Shown here: piece after piece, positions 17,410 through 25,884 of the stretch | Numbering within the stretch: the stretch's first letter is position 1 | Layout of the letters: every line of letters starts with the position of its first letter | DNA from: Gammaproteobacteria bacterium | GTDB lineage: Bacteria > Pseudomonadota > Gammaproteobacteria > Arenicellales > UBA868 | DNA: 64,000 nucleotides | NCBI GenBank assembly: GCA_022450155.1 | Contig: JAKUQR010000004.1 | Coordinates: 124,001 to 188,000 of the forward strand | Direction of reading: 5' to 3' | The notes under the pieces: generated by a model | The model's input: the letters and a program-made list of their open reading frames with translations, nothing else | What the model was told of the DNA's origin: nothing | Database searches by the model: none | Made by a program: the position numbers and the translations under genes

Positions 17410-19366
17410 ATGATGGCAGATGCTGACGTACAGATCCAAGCACTGACATTTCGAAAATATGCGGACGGCGAGACGCATACTTACGATGATCTAAAGAAGA
17501 AAATTTTCACTGCCGATCATTCACACAAGTGTCCGACCTATGTTCACCGCCCCCCCGTGCCAAGGCAGTTGTCCGTCGGGAGAAGATGTTCGTGGCTGGC
17601 TGCAGATCGTCCGCGGCATGGAACCCCCGCCCGAAGGTGTTGAATGGCAGGAATATGCTTTTCGTCGCTCAACCGAAGCAAACCCCTTTCCGGCCATGAT
17701 GGGTCGGGTGTGCTCGGCACCCTGCGAGGCGGGTTGCAATCGCAACCAAGTTGATGACTTCGTCGGCATCAATGCTGTGGAACAGTTTATCGGTGACACC
17801 GCATTCCAGCAGCGTTACCGGTTTGAGGAACCCCCGGAACTGTCGGGCAAGCGAGTGGCGATTGTGGGTAGTGGACCCGCCGGTCTTTCGGCAGTCTATC
17901 AGCTGCGGCGTCGCGGCCACGCCTCAACGGTGTTCGAGATGCAGGACCGGCTGGGCGGTATGTTTCGTTACGGTATCCCTGGGTACCGGACGCCTCGAGA
18001 TATACTGGACCGAGAGATAGATCGGATACTGGAACTGGAGGCGATCGATGTTCGAACAGGTGTTCGCGTCGGGCAGGATATCGGCATCGAAGAACTGGAG
18101 GCCGAGTTTGATGCAGTGTTGTGGGCCATTGGCTGTCAGACTGGCCGCGATCTGCCAGTCGACGGCTGGAAGGGCACGGCAAACTGTGTGTCCGGTGTGA
18201 AATTTCTGGAAGCATTCAACACGGGTCGAATGCAGGTGAGCGCTGAACGGGTGGTGTGTATCGGTGGTGGGGACACCTCTGTTGACGTGGTCTCTGTAGC
18301 CCGTCGTTTAGGCCGAATTAAGAACCTAAAAAGCAAGTATCGCCCGGAGGCGGTCATTGGTGGGTACACCGCACACGACTCAGCTATGGCTGCAATGCGT
18401 CAGGGCGCGAGCGTCACGTTGACGGCTTTGTTTGACCAGTCGCAGATGACGGCGGCGTCAGAAGAAATCGATGATGCCCTCACCGAGGGGGTCACTATAT
18501 TAAACGGCGTGATGCCCGTTGGTCTTGTGAAAGGTACAGATGGACGTGCGACCGCGGTTCGAATGAGTAAGTGCGTCGTTGATAAGCAGGGCGTCCCACA
18601 ACCGGTTGAGAACACTGAGTTTGAGATCGAGGCTGATCTGGTGGTATCGGCCATTGGTCAGGGTGGCGACCTGTCCGGTATTGAAGAACTGGGCAATGAA
18701 CGATCCCTGATCGAAGCCGATCAATTTTTTTAAGTTCCCGGGCGTCCTGGCCACTTCGTTGCCGGCGACATCGTTCGCCCACACCTGCTGACAACCGCAA
18801 TCGGACAAGCAGCTGTCGCTGCTGACAGTATCGATCATTATTTGAAAACCCAGGAACTGGTGCGCCGGCCCAAGGTCGATGTCCACCATTTCAATCTGCT
18901 CAATAAACTGACCGAACAGAATCTGGCCCCGACCGAATACGACCACACGCAGAACTGGGGAACAGACACAGCCGATAGTGTGATTCACAATTACGAGGAC
19001 CGTTCAGCCCACGAAATCATCTCGTCGGACAGACTGTACCTGGCCCATTTTTTGCAGCAAGACCGTGATCAGCGGGAAGCATCGGTGCCCGGTGCAGATG
19101 CGGTGCTTAGCCATTTCGAGGAACGCCATCGCGGGCTCAGTACAGAGGCGGCACAAACAGAATCAGAGCGCTGTATGAGCTGTGGTATGTGCTTTGAGTG
19201 CGACAACTGTGTCATTTACTGCCCTCAGGACGCGGTATTCCGGGTCAATAAAGACAAGTCAACCACCGGGCGTTATGTGGATACCGATTACAATCGCTGT
19301 ATTGGGTGTCACATCTGTGCTGATGTGTGTCCTACCGGCTATATTGATATGGGTATGGGAGAGTGA
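17410..19366 (+). pseudogene. dsrL: dsrL, interrupted by a frameshift and an in-frame stop
   Basis: DsrL is the NAD(P)H:acceptor oxidoreductase that binds DsrAB in oxidative Dsr systems. The total span (652 codons) fits a full gene. The N-terminal frame reaches HKCPTYVHR, then a run of seven C (17550-17556) shifts it; the next frame reads PPCQGSCPSGEDVRGWLQIV, the FAD motif VAIVGSGPAGLSA and a second nucleotide site CIGGGDTSVD. At 18731-18733 an in-frame TAA follows ADQFF, after which VPGRPGHFVAGDIVRPH and the C-terminal ferredoxin motifs (CMSCGMC, CIGCHIC) continue in the same frame. As read, no full-length DsrL is made. Confidence 0.9.
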
Positions 19367-19403
19367 TAGACCCTGTTTTTTTTGGTTACGAACCAGCAGT
19401 CGA

Positions 19404-19775
19404 ATGACTCATCGTTTTGTCATTGGGTCATTGATGATCGTCAGTCTTACCGCCTCGAGCATCGCTGACGTGACCATGCCTTCCTATCCGAAAGGCAAGG
19501 GCGAGCGCTGTGTGGAGCCGACCGACATCATGCGTCGAGATCATTTTGAGTACCTGATGCACCATCGGAAGATTTCGGTGCACTTGGGCGTGCGATCTAA
19601 ACGACACAGCCTGGTGGGCTGTGTGGACTGTCATGCATCCCAGGCAGATAATGGTGCCTACATTCCGGTAAATGCACCGGGACAATTCTGCAGCAGCTGT
19701 CATACCTACACGGCGGTTAAGATCGATTGTTTCAGTTGCCATGCTGCGGTGCCTGATGATGTGGAGAAACAGTGA
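19404..19775 (+). CDS. dsrJ: DsrJ, periplasmic triheme cytochrome c
   Basis: A 123-residue protein with an N-terminal signal/anchor segment and three heme-binding motifs: CVDCH (73-77), CSSCH (96-100) and CFSCH (109-113). Cys36 in ERCVEP corresponds to the unusual axial cysteine described for DsrJ of Allochromatium. It is the periplasmic electron-transfer subunit of DsrMKJOP. Its stop overlaps the start of dsrO. Confidence 0.93.
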   Translation: MTHRFVIGSLMIVSLTASSIADVTMPSYPKGKGERCVEPTDIMRRDHFEYLMHHRKISVHLGVRSKRHSLVGCVDCHASQADNGAYIPVNAPGQFCSSCHTYTAVKIDCFSCHAAVPDDVEKQ

Positions 19776-20518
19776 TGACGGACCCTGTAAACAACAAACC
19801 ACGGCGTCGTTTCCTCGGTGGAACTGGTGCGGGCGCTGCCCTCCTGGCGATTGCGCCGGGCGTAAAACTTGTAGACCTCGCGCTGGCGAGAGATGAAGAT
19901 GAACCCGCGTCGGCAGAAACCCGTTGGGGGCTTCTGGTCGATGCCAACCGATGTGCCACCGACTGCCGGGCCTGTGTGTCGGCCTGTGAAGACGAGCACG
20001 CACTGGCTAAGACCGGAAGAAAACCGCTGGATCCGCAATGGATCCGCAAGGTTGAACTGGTCGATGAATCCAGCGATCGGTCAGTATCCCTGCCACTGAT
20101 GTGCCAGCACTGCGAGGACCCACCTTGTGTTGATGTTTGTCCCACCGGTGCGTCTTTCAGGCGAGCAGACGGCATAGTGCTGGTGGATAAACATACCTGT
20201 ATCGGTTGCCGTTACTGCATGATGGCTTGCCCATTCAACGCAAGGTCCTTTGTCCACGAGGATGTGACCGGACAGAAAAGCTATTCTCCGCGCGGTAAGG
20301 GCACGGTTGAGAGTTGTACCCTGTGTGTCCACCGGGTAGACCAGGATCGTACGCCAGCCTGTGTTGAAAGTTGTGCTGTCGATGGGGGGGGTGCACTCGC
20401 TTTTGGCGATCTCTCTGATGCGGAAAGTACCGTGTCAAAAACTGTGCGTTCACAACCCCACCGGGGACTACGGCCGGACCTTGAGCTGAACACCGGTGTG
20501 CGCTACCGCGGGGTTTAG
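19775..20518 (+). CDS. dsrO: DsrO, periplasmic ferredoxin-like iron-sulfur subunit
   Basis: A 247-residue protein with a Tat signal (PRRRFLGG) and several 4Fe-4S motifs, including MCQHCEDPPCVDVCPTG and CIGCRYCMMACPF. It belongs to the DMSO-reductase beta/NrfC family and forms part of DsrMKJOP with the membrane partner DsrP. The ATG overlaps the dsrJ stop; GTG 19772 is an alternative start. It depends on the Tat translocase, whose genes are at 42 kb in this window. Confidence 0.93.
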   Translation: MTDPVNNKPRRRFLGGTGAGAALLAIAPGVKLVDLALARDEDEPASAETRWGLLVDANRCATDCRACVSACEDEHALAKTGRKPLDPQWIRKVELVDESSDRSVSLPLMCQHCEDPPCVDVCPTGASFRRADGIVLVDKHTCIGCRYCMMACPFNARSFVHEDVTGQKSYSPRGKGTVESCTLCVHRVDQDRTPACVESCAVDGGGALAFGDLSDAESTVSKTVRSQPHRGLRPDLELNTGVRYRGV

Positions 20519-20527
20519 AGGCAGCGT

Positions 20528-21727
20528 ATGGAGAACATTCGGTTTCAGGCTCTCGCAGGCTCCCACACCGGCTACCGGCTGTTGTTGTGGCTGTTGATTA
20601 TTCTGATCGGCGCCGGGTTGATTGCAGCGCATCACATTGAATCCCAAGGCCATTGGGTGACGGGGATGGACAACCGGGTGGTCTGGGGATTACCTCATGT
20701 GTTTGCGATATTCCTGATTCTATCCGCTTCAGGTGCGCTTAATACCGCATCGATCAGTTCGGTGTTTAGTGGTTCGGATTACCGGCCATGGGCGCGGCTA
20801 TCCGGTCTGTTGGCGGTTGCATTGCTGACCGGCGGATTGGCGGTGCTTGTTTTGGACTTAGGCCGACCCGACCGACTGGTTGTGGCGATGACGTATTACA
20901 ACTTCAGGTCGGTGTTCGCCTGGAATATATTCCTGTACACCGGTTTTGTGCTGGTGGTGCTGGCTTATCTGTGGGTGATGATGACGCCGGGAATGCACGG
21001 TTATGTCAGATCGGTGGGGGTGTTCGCTTTGATTTGGCGGTTGATCTTAACCTCCGGCACCGGGGCGATATTCGGGTTTCTTGTTGCGCGGGATGCCTAT
21101 GACACGGCGATTTTGGCGCCCCTTTTCATTCTGATGTCCCTGTCACTGGGAATGGCTGTTTTCTGGGTGACAATCCTGACAATGTGTCGCTGGAACGGTT
21201 ACCGGGTTTCATCTGAACTGTCAGAAAAACTCCGTCGGCTCTCTGCGCTGTTTATCCTCGGTGTATTGTATCTGGTGGCGTTGCACCATCTGACCAATCT
21301 TTATATGGCACATCACCTCGGGATAGAACGATTCCTGCTCGTTGATGGTGGTGTCTACCCCTGGCTGTTCTGGCTGGGGTTCGTGCTGTGCGGGGGGATT
21401 GTTCCCGTCTGGTGGTTTTTGGATCGTCGTTTCTGTGCCCCAGCCTGGTCACTGACAGCCGCGCTGATGGTGATTGTGGGCGGTTTGTGCCATCTTTATG
21501 TCATTATTATCGGCGCGCAGGCCTACCCCTTGCGCCTGGTGTCCGGTTATCGCGTCGACAGTGGACATTACGATGGTGAAATTACGCACTACCTACCCAC
21601 CCTGCCGGAACTGGCATTGGGTATTGGCGGGGTGAGCCTCGCCTTGTTGCTGACTGTGTTGGCTGTTCGTGCCCTGCCATTTTTGCCCACGGTAACCGGG
21701 CCACTGCCCGGATCGAACCGGGCTTAA
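20528..21727 (+). CDS. dsrP: DsrP, NrfD/PsrC-like membrane subunit
   Basis: A 399-residue polytopic membrane protein with about ten hydrophobic helices; the family features WGLPHVFAIFLI and LDLGRPDRL are present. It is the quinone-interacting anchor of DsrO in DsrMKJOP. It starts nine bases after dsrO and is intact. dsrN begins 21 bases later but is truncated. Confidence 0.93.
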   Translation: MENIRFQALAGSHTGYRLLLWLLIILIGAGLIAAHHIESQGHWVTGMDNRVVWGLPHVFAIFLILSASGALNTASISSVFSGSDYRPWARLSGLLAVALLTGGLAVLVLDLGRPDRLVVAMTYYNFRSVFAWNIFLYTGFVLVVLAYLWVMMTPGMHGYVRSVGVFALIWRLILTSGTGAIFGFLVARDAYDTAILAPLFILMSLSLGMAVFWVTILTMCRWNGYRVSSELSEKLRRLSALFILGVLYLVALHHLTNLYMAHHLGIERFLLVDGGVYPWLFWLGFVLCGGIVPVWWFLDRRFCAPAWSLTAALMVIVGGLCHLYVIIIGAQAYPLRLVSGYRVDSGHYDGEITHYLPTLPELALGIGGVSLALLLTVLAVRALPFLPTVTGPLPGSNRA

Positions 21728-21748
21728 CCGCACCTCACTGGATCATCT

Positions 21749-21943
21749 GTGGAGAGTGAAACCAACAGCGGAGCAGCCACACCAGTGAATCGATTCCTGA
21801 TCTCTGCGGCCCACAAATCCTCTGGAAAAACTGTCGTCAGTGCCGGCCTGGCTGCAGCGTTGACGCAACGTGGCCACCAGGTCTCAACGTTCAAAAAAGG
21901 CCCGGACTACATTGATCCTATGTGGTTGGGCCTTGCACGTTAA
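21749..21943 (+). pseudogene. dsrN: dsrN 5' fragment (cobyrinate a,c-diamide synthase-like)
   Basis: The first 64 codons read FLISAAHKSSGKTVVSAGLA (the P-loop) and FKKGPDYIDPMWLGLA, the start of a CobB/CbiA-type amidotransferase; DsrN normally runs to several hundred residues and is proposed to amidate siroheme. The frame then meets TAA at 21941-21943, and the DNA after about 21932 encodes another protein in another frame. The GTG start and close spacing to dsrP fit the usual dsr operon end. Confidence 0.82.
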
Positions 21944-22043
21944 GGCGATACTGCGAAAACTGGAACTGCATTCACGGGTTGAGGCCGCTGTTATGGCTGT
22001 CGAACACGGTATCCGGCGCCGTGTCGACGGTCAGCAGGATTGA
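21933..22043 (+). pseudogene. 3' remnant of a NarL/LuxR-type response regulator
   Basis: In a frame offset from the dsrN fragment, 36 codons read LHVKAILRKLELHSRVEAAV, then MAVEHGIRRR and a tail ending at TGA 22041-22043. This is the recognition helix and C-terminus of NarL-type HTH regulators (compare the HVK..L.K..L.SRVEAAV pattern of NarL). There is no receiver domain or start. The junction with dsrN lies within about ten bases. Confidence 0.72.
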
Positions 22044-22086
22044 TGGTGATCTATTGAGACCGTACTACTCGAGAGACTGCATGCAG

Positions 22087-22395
22087 CTACAGGTAGGATC
22101 GTCGATCAACACGGCGGCGGCCCGCGCGTTGAATGACAATACCGCGGATATTTTCTGGGCCGTCTATCTTGAAGCGCGGGTATTTAGGATTGAGAGGTTC
22201 GAGGTGCCATTCGCCAGCTGTGAGACGCAGCTGCCTGAGAATAATCTCACCTTTGTAGTCAGCAATCACATAGCAACCGTCATGTACGGCGCCACCCGGT
22301 TCTGACACCACCACGCAGCCGTCAGGGAACTCAGGTGCCATACTGTCGCCGAGCACCTGCAACGCATAGGGTTCACTGCTGGCACAATTGCTCAT
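22087..22395 (-). CDS. Stand-alone S24/LexA-like peptidase domain
   Basis: A 102-residue protein made only of a LexA/UmuD-fold domain. YALQVLGDSMAPEFPDGCVV holds the catalytic Ser18. Where LexA and UmuD have the catalytic lysine, this protein reads EIILRQLRL, so arginine (about residue 54) replaces it. No helix-turn-helix is present. It overlaps the end of ptsI by four bases, implying translational coupling. Self-cleavage is doubtful; it may be a sensor or binding domain. Confidence 0.72.
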   Translation of the reverse strand: MSNCASSEPYALQVLGDSMAPEFPDGCVVVSEPGGAVHDGCYVIADYKGEIILRQLRLTAGEWHLEPLNPKYPRFKIDGPENIRGIVIQRAGRRRVDRRSYL

Positions 22396-24140
22396 GCTGG
22401 CTTTTCCAGAGTGTGGTTGAGCTGGTCGACCATGCGCCGTAGCGATGCCTTGTCTAGACAGTCCAGGGTCTGGCGGGAGAAGTTTTCAAGCTCATTAATA
22501 CGACTCTCTAAAATTCGTTGTTTGATGCCCGGTAGGCTGGATGCCTCCATACTGAACTCACGCAGACCCAGACCGAGCAGCAGTCGTGTAAAGACGGGGT
22601 CCCCTGCCATTTCACCGCACATCGCCACGGGAATTCCGGCGTGGTTTCCTGCCTCAATGACCTGATGGATGAGGCGTAAGACCGACGGGTGTAGCGGATC
22701 GTACAAATAGTTGACCTCGTCATCTATTCTGTCGACGGCCAGTGTGTACTGGATCAAATCGTTGGTCCCTATAGACAGAAACTTAAGCTTCCGGGCAAAC
22801 AGGTCGGCGGCGATTGCAGCTGCGGGTACTTCGATCATGCCGCCGATGGGAACGTCTGGATTGAACATTTTACTCTCCTTCTCCAACTCCCGACAGGTCT
22901 CGCGGACCAGTTCCAGAGCCTGATCAAGCTCATCAAGACTGGAAATCATAGGGATCATGATTCTAGCGTCACCGCGTGAGGCAGCACGAAAGATTGCGCG
23001 TAACTGGGGTTTGAACAAAGTAGGTTCGTTGAGACACAGGCGTATTGCCCTAAGACCCAGCGCAGGATTAATCGTTTTTTCGCCATCGGCACGGCCGCCA
23101 TCCACCTGCTTGTCAGCACCGAGATCCAGAGTCCGTATGGTGACTGCCCCCGATACTGAATCAAGAACCTGGCAATAAGCTTCGTACTGTTCATCTTCAG
23201 TTGGTGGTTCAGGACGGTTCATGAACAGAAACTCAGTGCGATAAAGGCCAACACCTTCTGCCCCGACCGACGCCAAACCAGGCAGATCTTCAGGGAATTC
23301 GATGTTGGCCAGGAGTTTCACGTTAATGCCGTCCTGCGTGACAGCTGGCCGGTCACTCAGCAGGGCAAGCTTTGCCGTATGTTGGACATGGGCCTTCTGA
23401 CGCTGGTGGAAATTGGCCAGAGTGTCCTCGTCTGGTGCGACGATGACCGTGTCGTTGGCAGCATCAATGATCAGCACGTCATCGTTCCGGATATAACGGA
23501 TCGCGCTGTGCAAGCCGACCACGGCAGGTATATGCAGACTGCGAGCGAGGATGGCAGTGTGTGAAATAGGTCCGCCTAGGCTGGTGATGAAAGCACTGAC
23601 ACCCCGCTGATGCAAGGATACAGTCTCTGCAGGTGTCAGATCGTTTGTGACAATAATCTGGCCATCAAGACGTGAGCTTAATTGCGCGGGTTCGGAAAGC
23701 GCCAGCCCGAGCAACTCGTTCATCACTCGATCTACGATTTGGTGAACGTCGTTTTTCTTGCTTCTCAGGTAAGGGTCTTCGATCCGGTCGAAGAATGCGA
23801 CCAGCGTGTCGGCGTGCGTTTTCAGCGCACTTTCAGCATTTTTCCGGTCTCGGCGTATCGACGCAACCGGTTGTTCCGAAATCACCGGGTCATCGAGCAT
23901 CAGCAGATGGACCTCAATAAACGCGACTGTTTCCGGTGGCGCATCAGGGGGGAGGGTATTTTCCAACCCGCGCAGCTGTGCTTTGACGTTGGCCAGCGCC
24001 GTTCTGAATCGATCAATCTCGGTGTCTACCGACTCCTGGGGAATATTGTAGTCGGGGGTTGTCCGTCTCCAGCGGTCAAGTACGACAGCACGACCGAAGG
24101 TCAGCCCGTTTCCAATACCGGTGCCATTAAGCGATAACAC
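22392..24140 (-). CDS. ptsI: Phosphoenolpyruvate-protein phosphotransferase (PTS enzyme I)
   Basis: A 582-residue enzyme I that moves phosphate from PEP to HPr. The phospho-accepting histidine is His194 in GGPISHTAILAR, and the C-terminal PEP-binding domain has GVGLYRTEFLFM and VAMCGEMAGD. No GAF domain is present, so it is PtsI rather than PtsP. HPr precedes it with a one-base overlap. No sugar permease is seen in the window, so it probably works in regulation with EIIA-Ntr. Confidence 0.94.
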   Translation of the reverse strand: MLSLNGTGIGNGLTFGRAVVLDRWRRTTPDYNIPQESVDTEIDRFRTALANVKAQLRGLENTLPPDAPPETVAFIEVHLLMLDDPVISEQPVASIRRDRKNAESALKTHADTLVAFFDRIEDPYLRSKKNDVHQIVDRVMNELLGLALSEPAQLSSRLDGQIIVTNDLTPAETVSLHQRGVSAFITSLGGPISHTAILARSLHIPAVVGLHSAIRYIRNDDVLIIDAANDTVIVAPDEDTLANFHQRQKAHVQHTAKLALLSDRPAVTQDGINVKLLANIEFPEDLPGLASVGAEGVGLYRTEFLFMNRPEPPTEDEQYEAYCQVLDSVSGAVTIRTLDLGADKQVDGGRADGEKTINPALGLRAIRLCLNEPTLFKPQLRAIFRAASRGDARIMIPMISSLDELDQALELVRETCRELEKESKMFNPDVPIGGMIEVPAAAIAADLFARKLKFLSIGTNDLIQYTLAVDRIDDEVNYLYDPLHPSVLRLIHQVIEAGNHAGIPVAMCGEMAGDPVFTRLLLGLGLREFSMEASSLPGIKQRILESRINELENFSRQTLDCLDKASLRRMVDQLNHTLEKPA

Positions 24141-24412
24141 TACTCATCTTCTCCGAAGCGGTTCGCAAAAAGTTCTTTGATCTGTTTAACCGCAGCCTGG
24201 GCATCGTCACCATCTGCGGTCACACAAATATAAGTGCCCTGGGTCGCTGCCAGCATCATGAGTCCCATAATGCTCTTACCGTCGCACACATGATCTCCCA
24301 CCTGTACTTCAACCCGGGCGTCAAATTTTATTGTGGTCTTGACCAGACTGGCACAGGCGCGGGCATGGAGGCCCAGACGATTGATCACCTCGACGTTCTG
24401 TGAAACTTTCAT
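24140..24412 (-). CDS. ptsH: HPr phosphocarrier protein
   Basis: A 90-residue HPr with His16 in RLGLHARAC and the Ser46-type region GKSIMGLMML. It accepts phosphate from enzyme I and gives it to EIIA-Ntr. It lies between rapZ and ptsI, as npr/ptsO does beside rapZ in other gammaproteobacteria, so it may be the nitrogen-PTS form (NPr). Confidence 0.94.
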   Translation of the reverse strand: MKVSQNVEVINRLGLHARACASLVKTTIKFDARVEVQVGDHVCDGKSIMGLMMLAATQGTYICVTADGDDAQAAVKQIKELFANRFGEDE

Positions 24413-24413
24413 G

Positions 24414-25286
24414 TCAGGTCGGCAGTGAATTCATGTTGAGATCGCGATGAGCGACCTGAACAGGGGCATCGCGGTATTGAAAATGCTCGGCAAGCCGCTG
24501 CGCGACGTAAACGGATCTATGCTGACCGCCGGTGCAACCTAATGCGACTGTCAGGTAACTTCGGGTTTCTTCATCATAATGCGGTAGCCAGTGCTCAAGA
24601 AAACCACTGATCTGGTTGACCAGTTCTCGTGCTGAATCTTCAGTTTCGAGAAAGTCAATCACAGTTTTATCCAGGCCTGTCATGTCACGAAGTTCGGTTT
24701 CCCAGTAGGGGTTAGGCAAACAACGAACGTCAAAAATATAGTCCGCATCTGATGGTGTCCCATGTTTGAACCCGAACGACTTGAACACAAGATTTGTTCC
24801 ATTTTGATGCTGTCCGCTGACAAACTGACGGATCATCGCGCGTAGCTCGTAAGGGCTGGTGGAAGTGGTGTCTATACGGCGATCTGCATCCTGTTCCAGC
24901 GGTGATAGCAGTCGCCTTTCTTCAATGATGCCGTCGATCAAGGTTGTTGTGTCATTGGTCAATGGGTGTCGACGGCGGGTCTCACTGTATCGTCTGACTA
25001 GAGTCTCGTCATCGGAAATTAGAAAGATGATTCGAACGTCGAGTCCGGCATTGCGCAAATGCCCTAGACTCGAAGGGACAGCCTGAAGAAACTGTCGGTT
25101 GCGTGAATCAATGCTGACAGCAGCACGGTCAGAAAGGCCTTCAGTGTTTTGTCCCAGATAATCGGATAGCTGCGGCAACAGCACGGCAGGCAGATTATCG
25201 ATGCAGTAATAGCCTAGATCCTCCAGGGCGTGCAGCGCAATGCTCTTGCCGGATCCGGAGATTCCGCTGACTATAATGAAATCCAT
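24414..25286 (-). CDS. rapZ: RNase adapter protein RapZ
   Basis: A 290-residue P-loop protein with Walker A GISGSGKS at residues 8-15 and the C-terminal GCTGGQHRSVYVA. RapZ guides RNase E to the small RNA GlmZ and so controls glmS in enterics; in other bacteria its RNA target is less certain. It sits between ptsN and the HPr gene, the conserved arrangement. Confidence 0.95.
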   Translation of the reverse strand: MDFIIVSGISGSGKSIALHALEDLGYYCIDNLPAVLLPQLSDYLGQNTEGLSDRAAVSIDSRNRQFLQAVPSSLGHLRNAGLDVRIIFLISDDETLVRRYSETRRRHPLTNDTTTLIDGIIEERRLLSPLEQDADRRIDTTSTSPYELRAMIRQFVSGQHQNGTNLVFKSFGFKHGTPSDADYIFDVRCLPNPYWETELRDMTGLDKTVIDFLETEDSARELVNQISGFLEHWLPHYDEETRSYLTVALGCTGGQHRSVYVAQRLAEHFQYRDAPVQVAHRDLNMNSLPT

Positions 25287-25347
25287 CGTGTTGGCTGCTG
25301 GTCTGCTGTTTTGATCGTTGGAACTCTAACGTGCCCCCCGGGTGATG

Positions 25348-25812
25348 TCAGGTCAGGAGTGCAAACAGAGTCTGGGCATCGCGCGCCCTGAGGATAGCCC
25401 GTCGTTGCTCTCCCTTGCTGAATGTTTCTGCCAGACTGGCCAGTATGTCGAGGTGCTGTTCTGTGGCATTAGCCGGTACCAGCAGCCCTACAATCAGCTT
25501 GACGGGTCCATCATCTACCGCGTCAAAATCAAGCGCTTGCCGCAGCCGGATAACCGCAGCCAATGGTTCGGTCAGGCCGTTCAAGCGACCATGAGGTAAG
25601 GCAATCCCATCGCCTATCCCCGTACTTCCTAGGCGTTCGCGTTCATTCAGCACTTGGAACACAGTGTCTCGATGTAGATCAGATCGATTGTGAGACAGTA
25701 ATCCTGCGAGTTCCTCGAGCATTCTTTTTTTGCTGGAAGCTGCGACGTTCAACCGTATTCTGCTCGTACTCAGTAATCCTGCTAAAAGGCCGCGATGTGC
25801 TGTCGAATTCAT
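25348..25812 (-). CDS. ptsN: PTS IIA-like nitrogen-regulatory protein PtsN
   Basis: A 154-residue EIIA-Ntr with the phosphorylatable histidine in GDGIALPHGRL (His74). It regulates potassium and nitrogen-related processes according to its phosphorylation state. It lies only 72 bases downstream of rpoN; the hpf gene usually found between them is absent. Confidence 0.94.
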   Translation of the reverse strand: MNSTAHRGLLAGLLSTSRIRLNVAASSKKRMLEELAGLLSHNRSDLHRDTVFQVLNERERLGSTGIGDGIALPHGRLNGLTEPLAAVIRLRQALDFDAVDDGPVKLIVGLLVPANATEQHLDILASLAETFSKGEQRRAILRARDAQTLFALLT

Positions 25813-25884
25813 GGGCGCATATTCTTCGGAAGACAGTTTGTAGGTTCCAGAGGCTGGCTCAATGTGAATCGATACGACGGGTTG

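Noticed and set aside
20384-20391. A possible frameshift in the G8 run of dsrO
   Set aside because: The frame is the same on both sides and the C-terminus (ending in GLRPDLELNTGVRYRGV) follows as expected.
22087-22395. The S24 domain as evidence of a prophage
   Set aside because: It has no HTH domain, no phage genes are near it, and it is coupled to ptsI.
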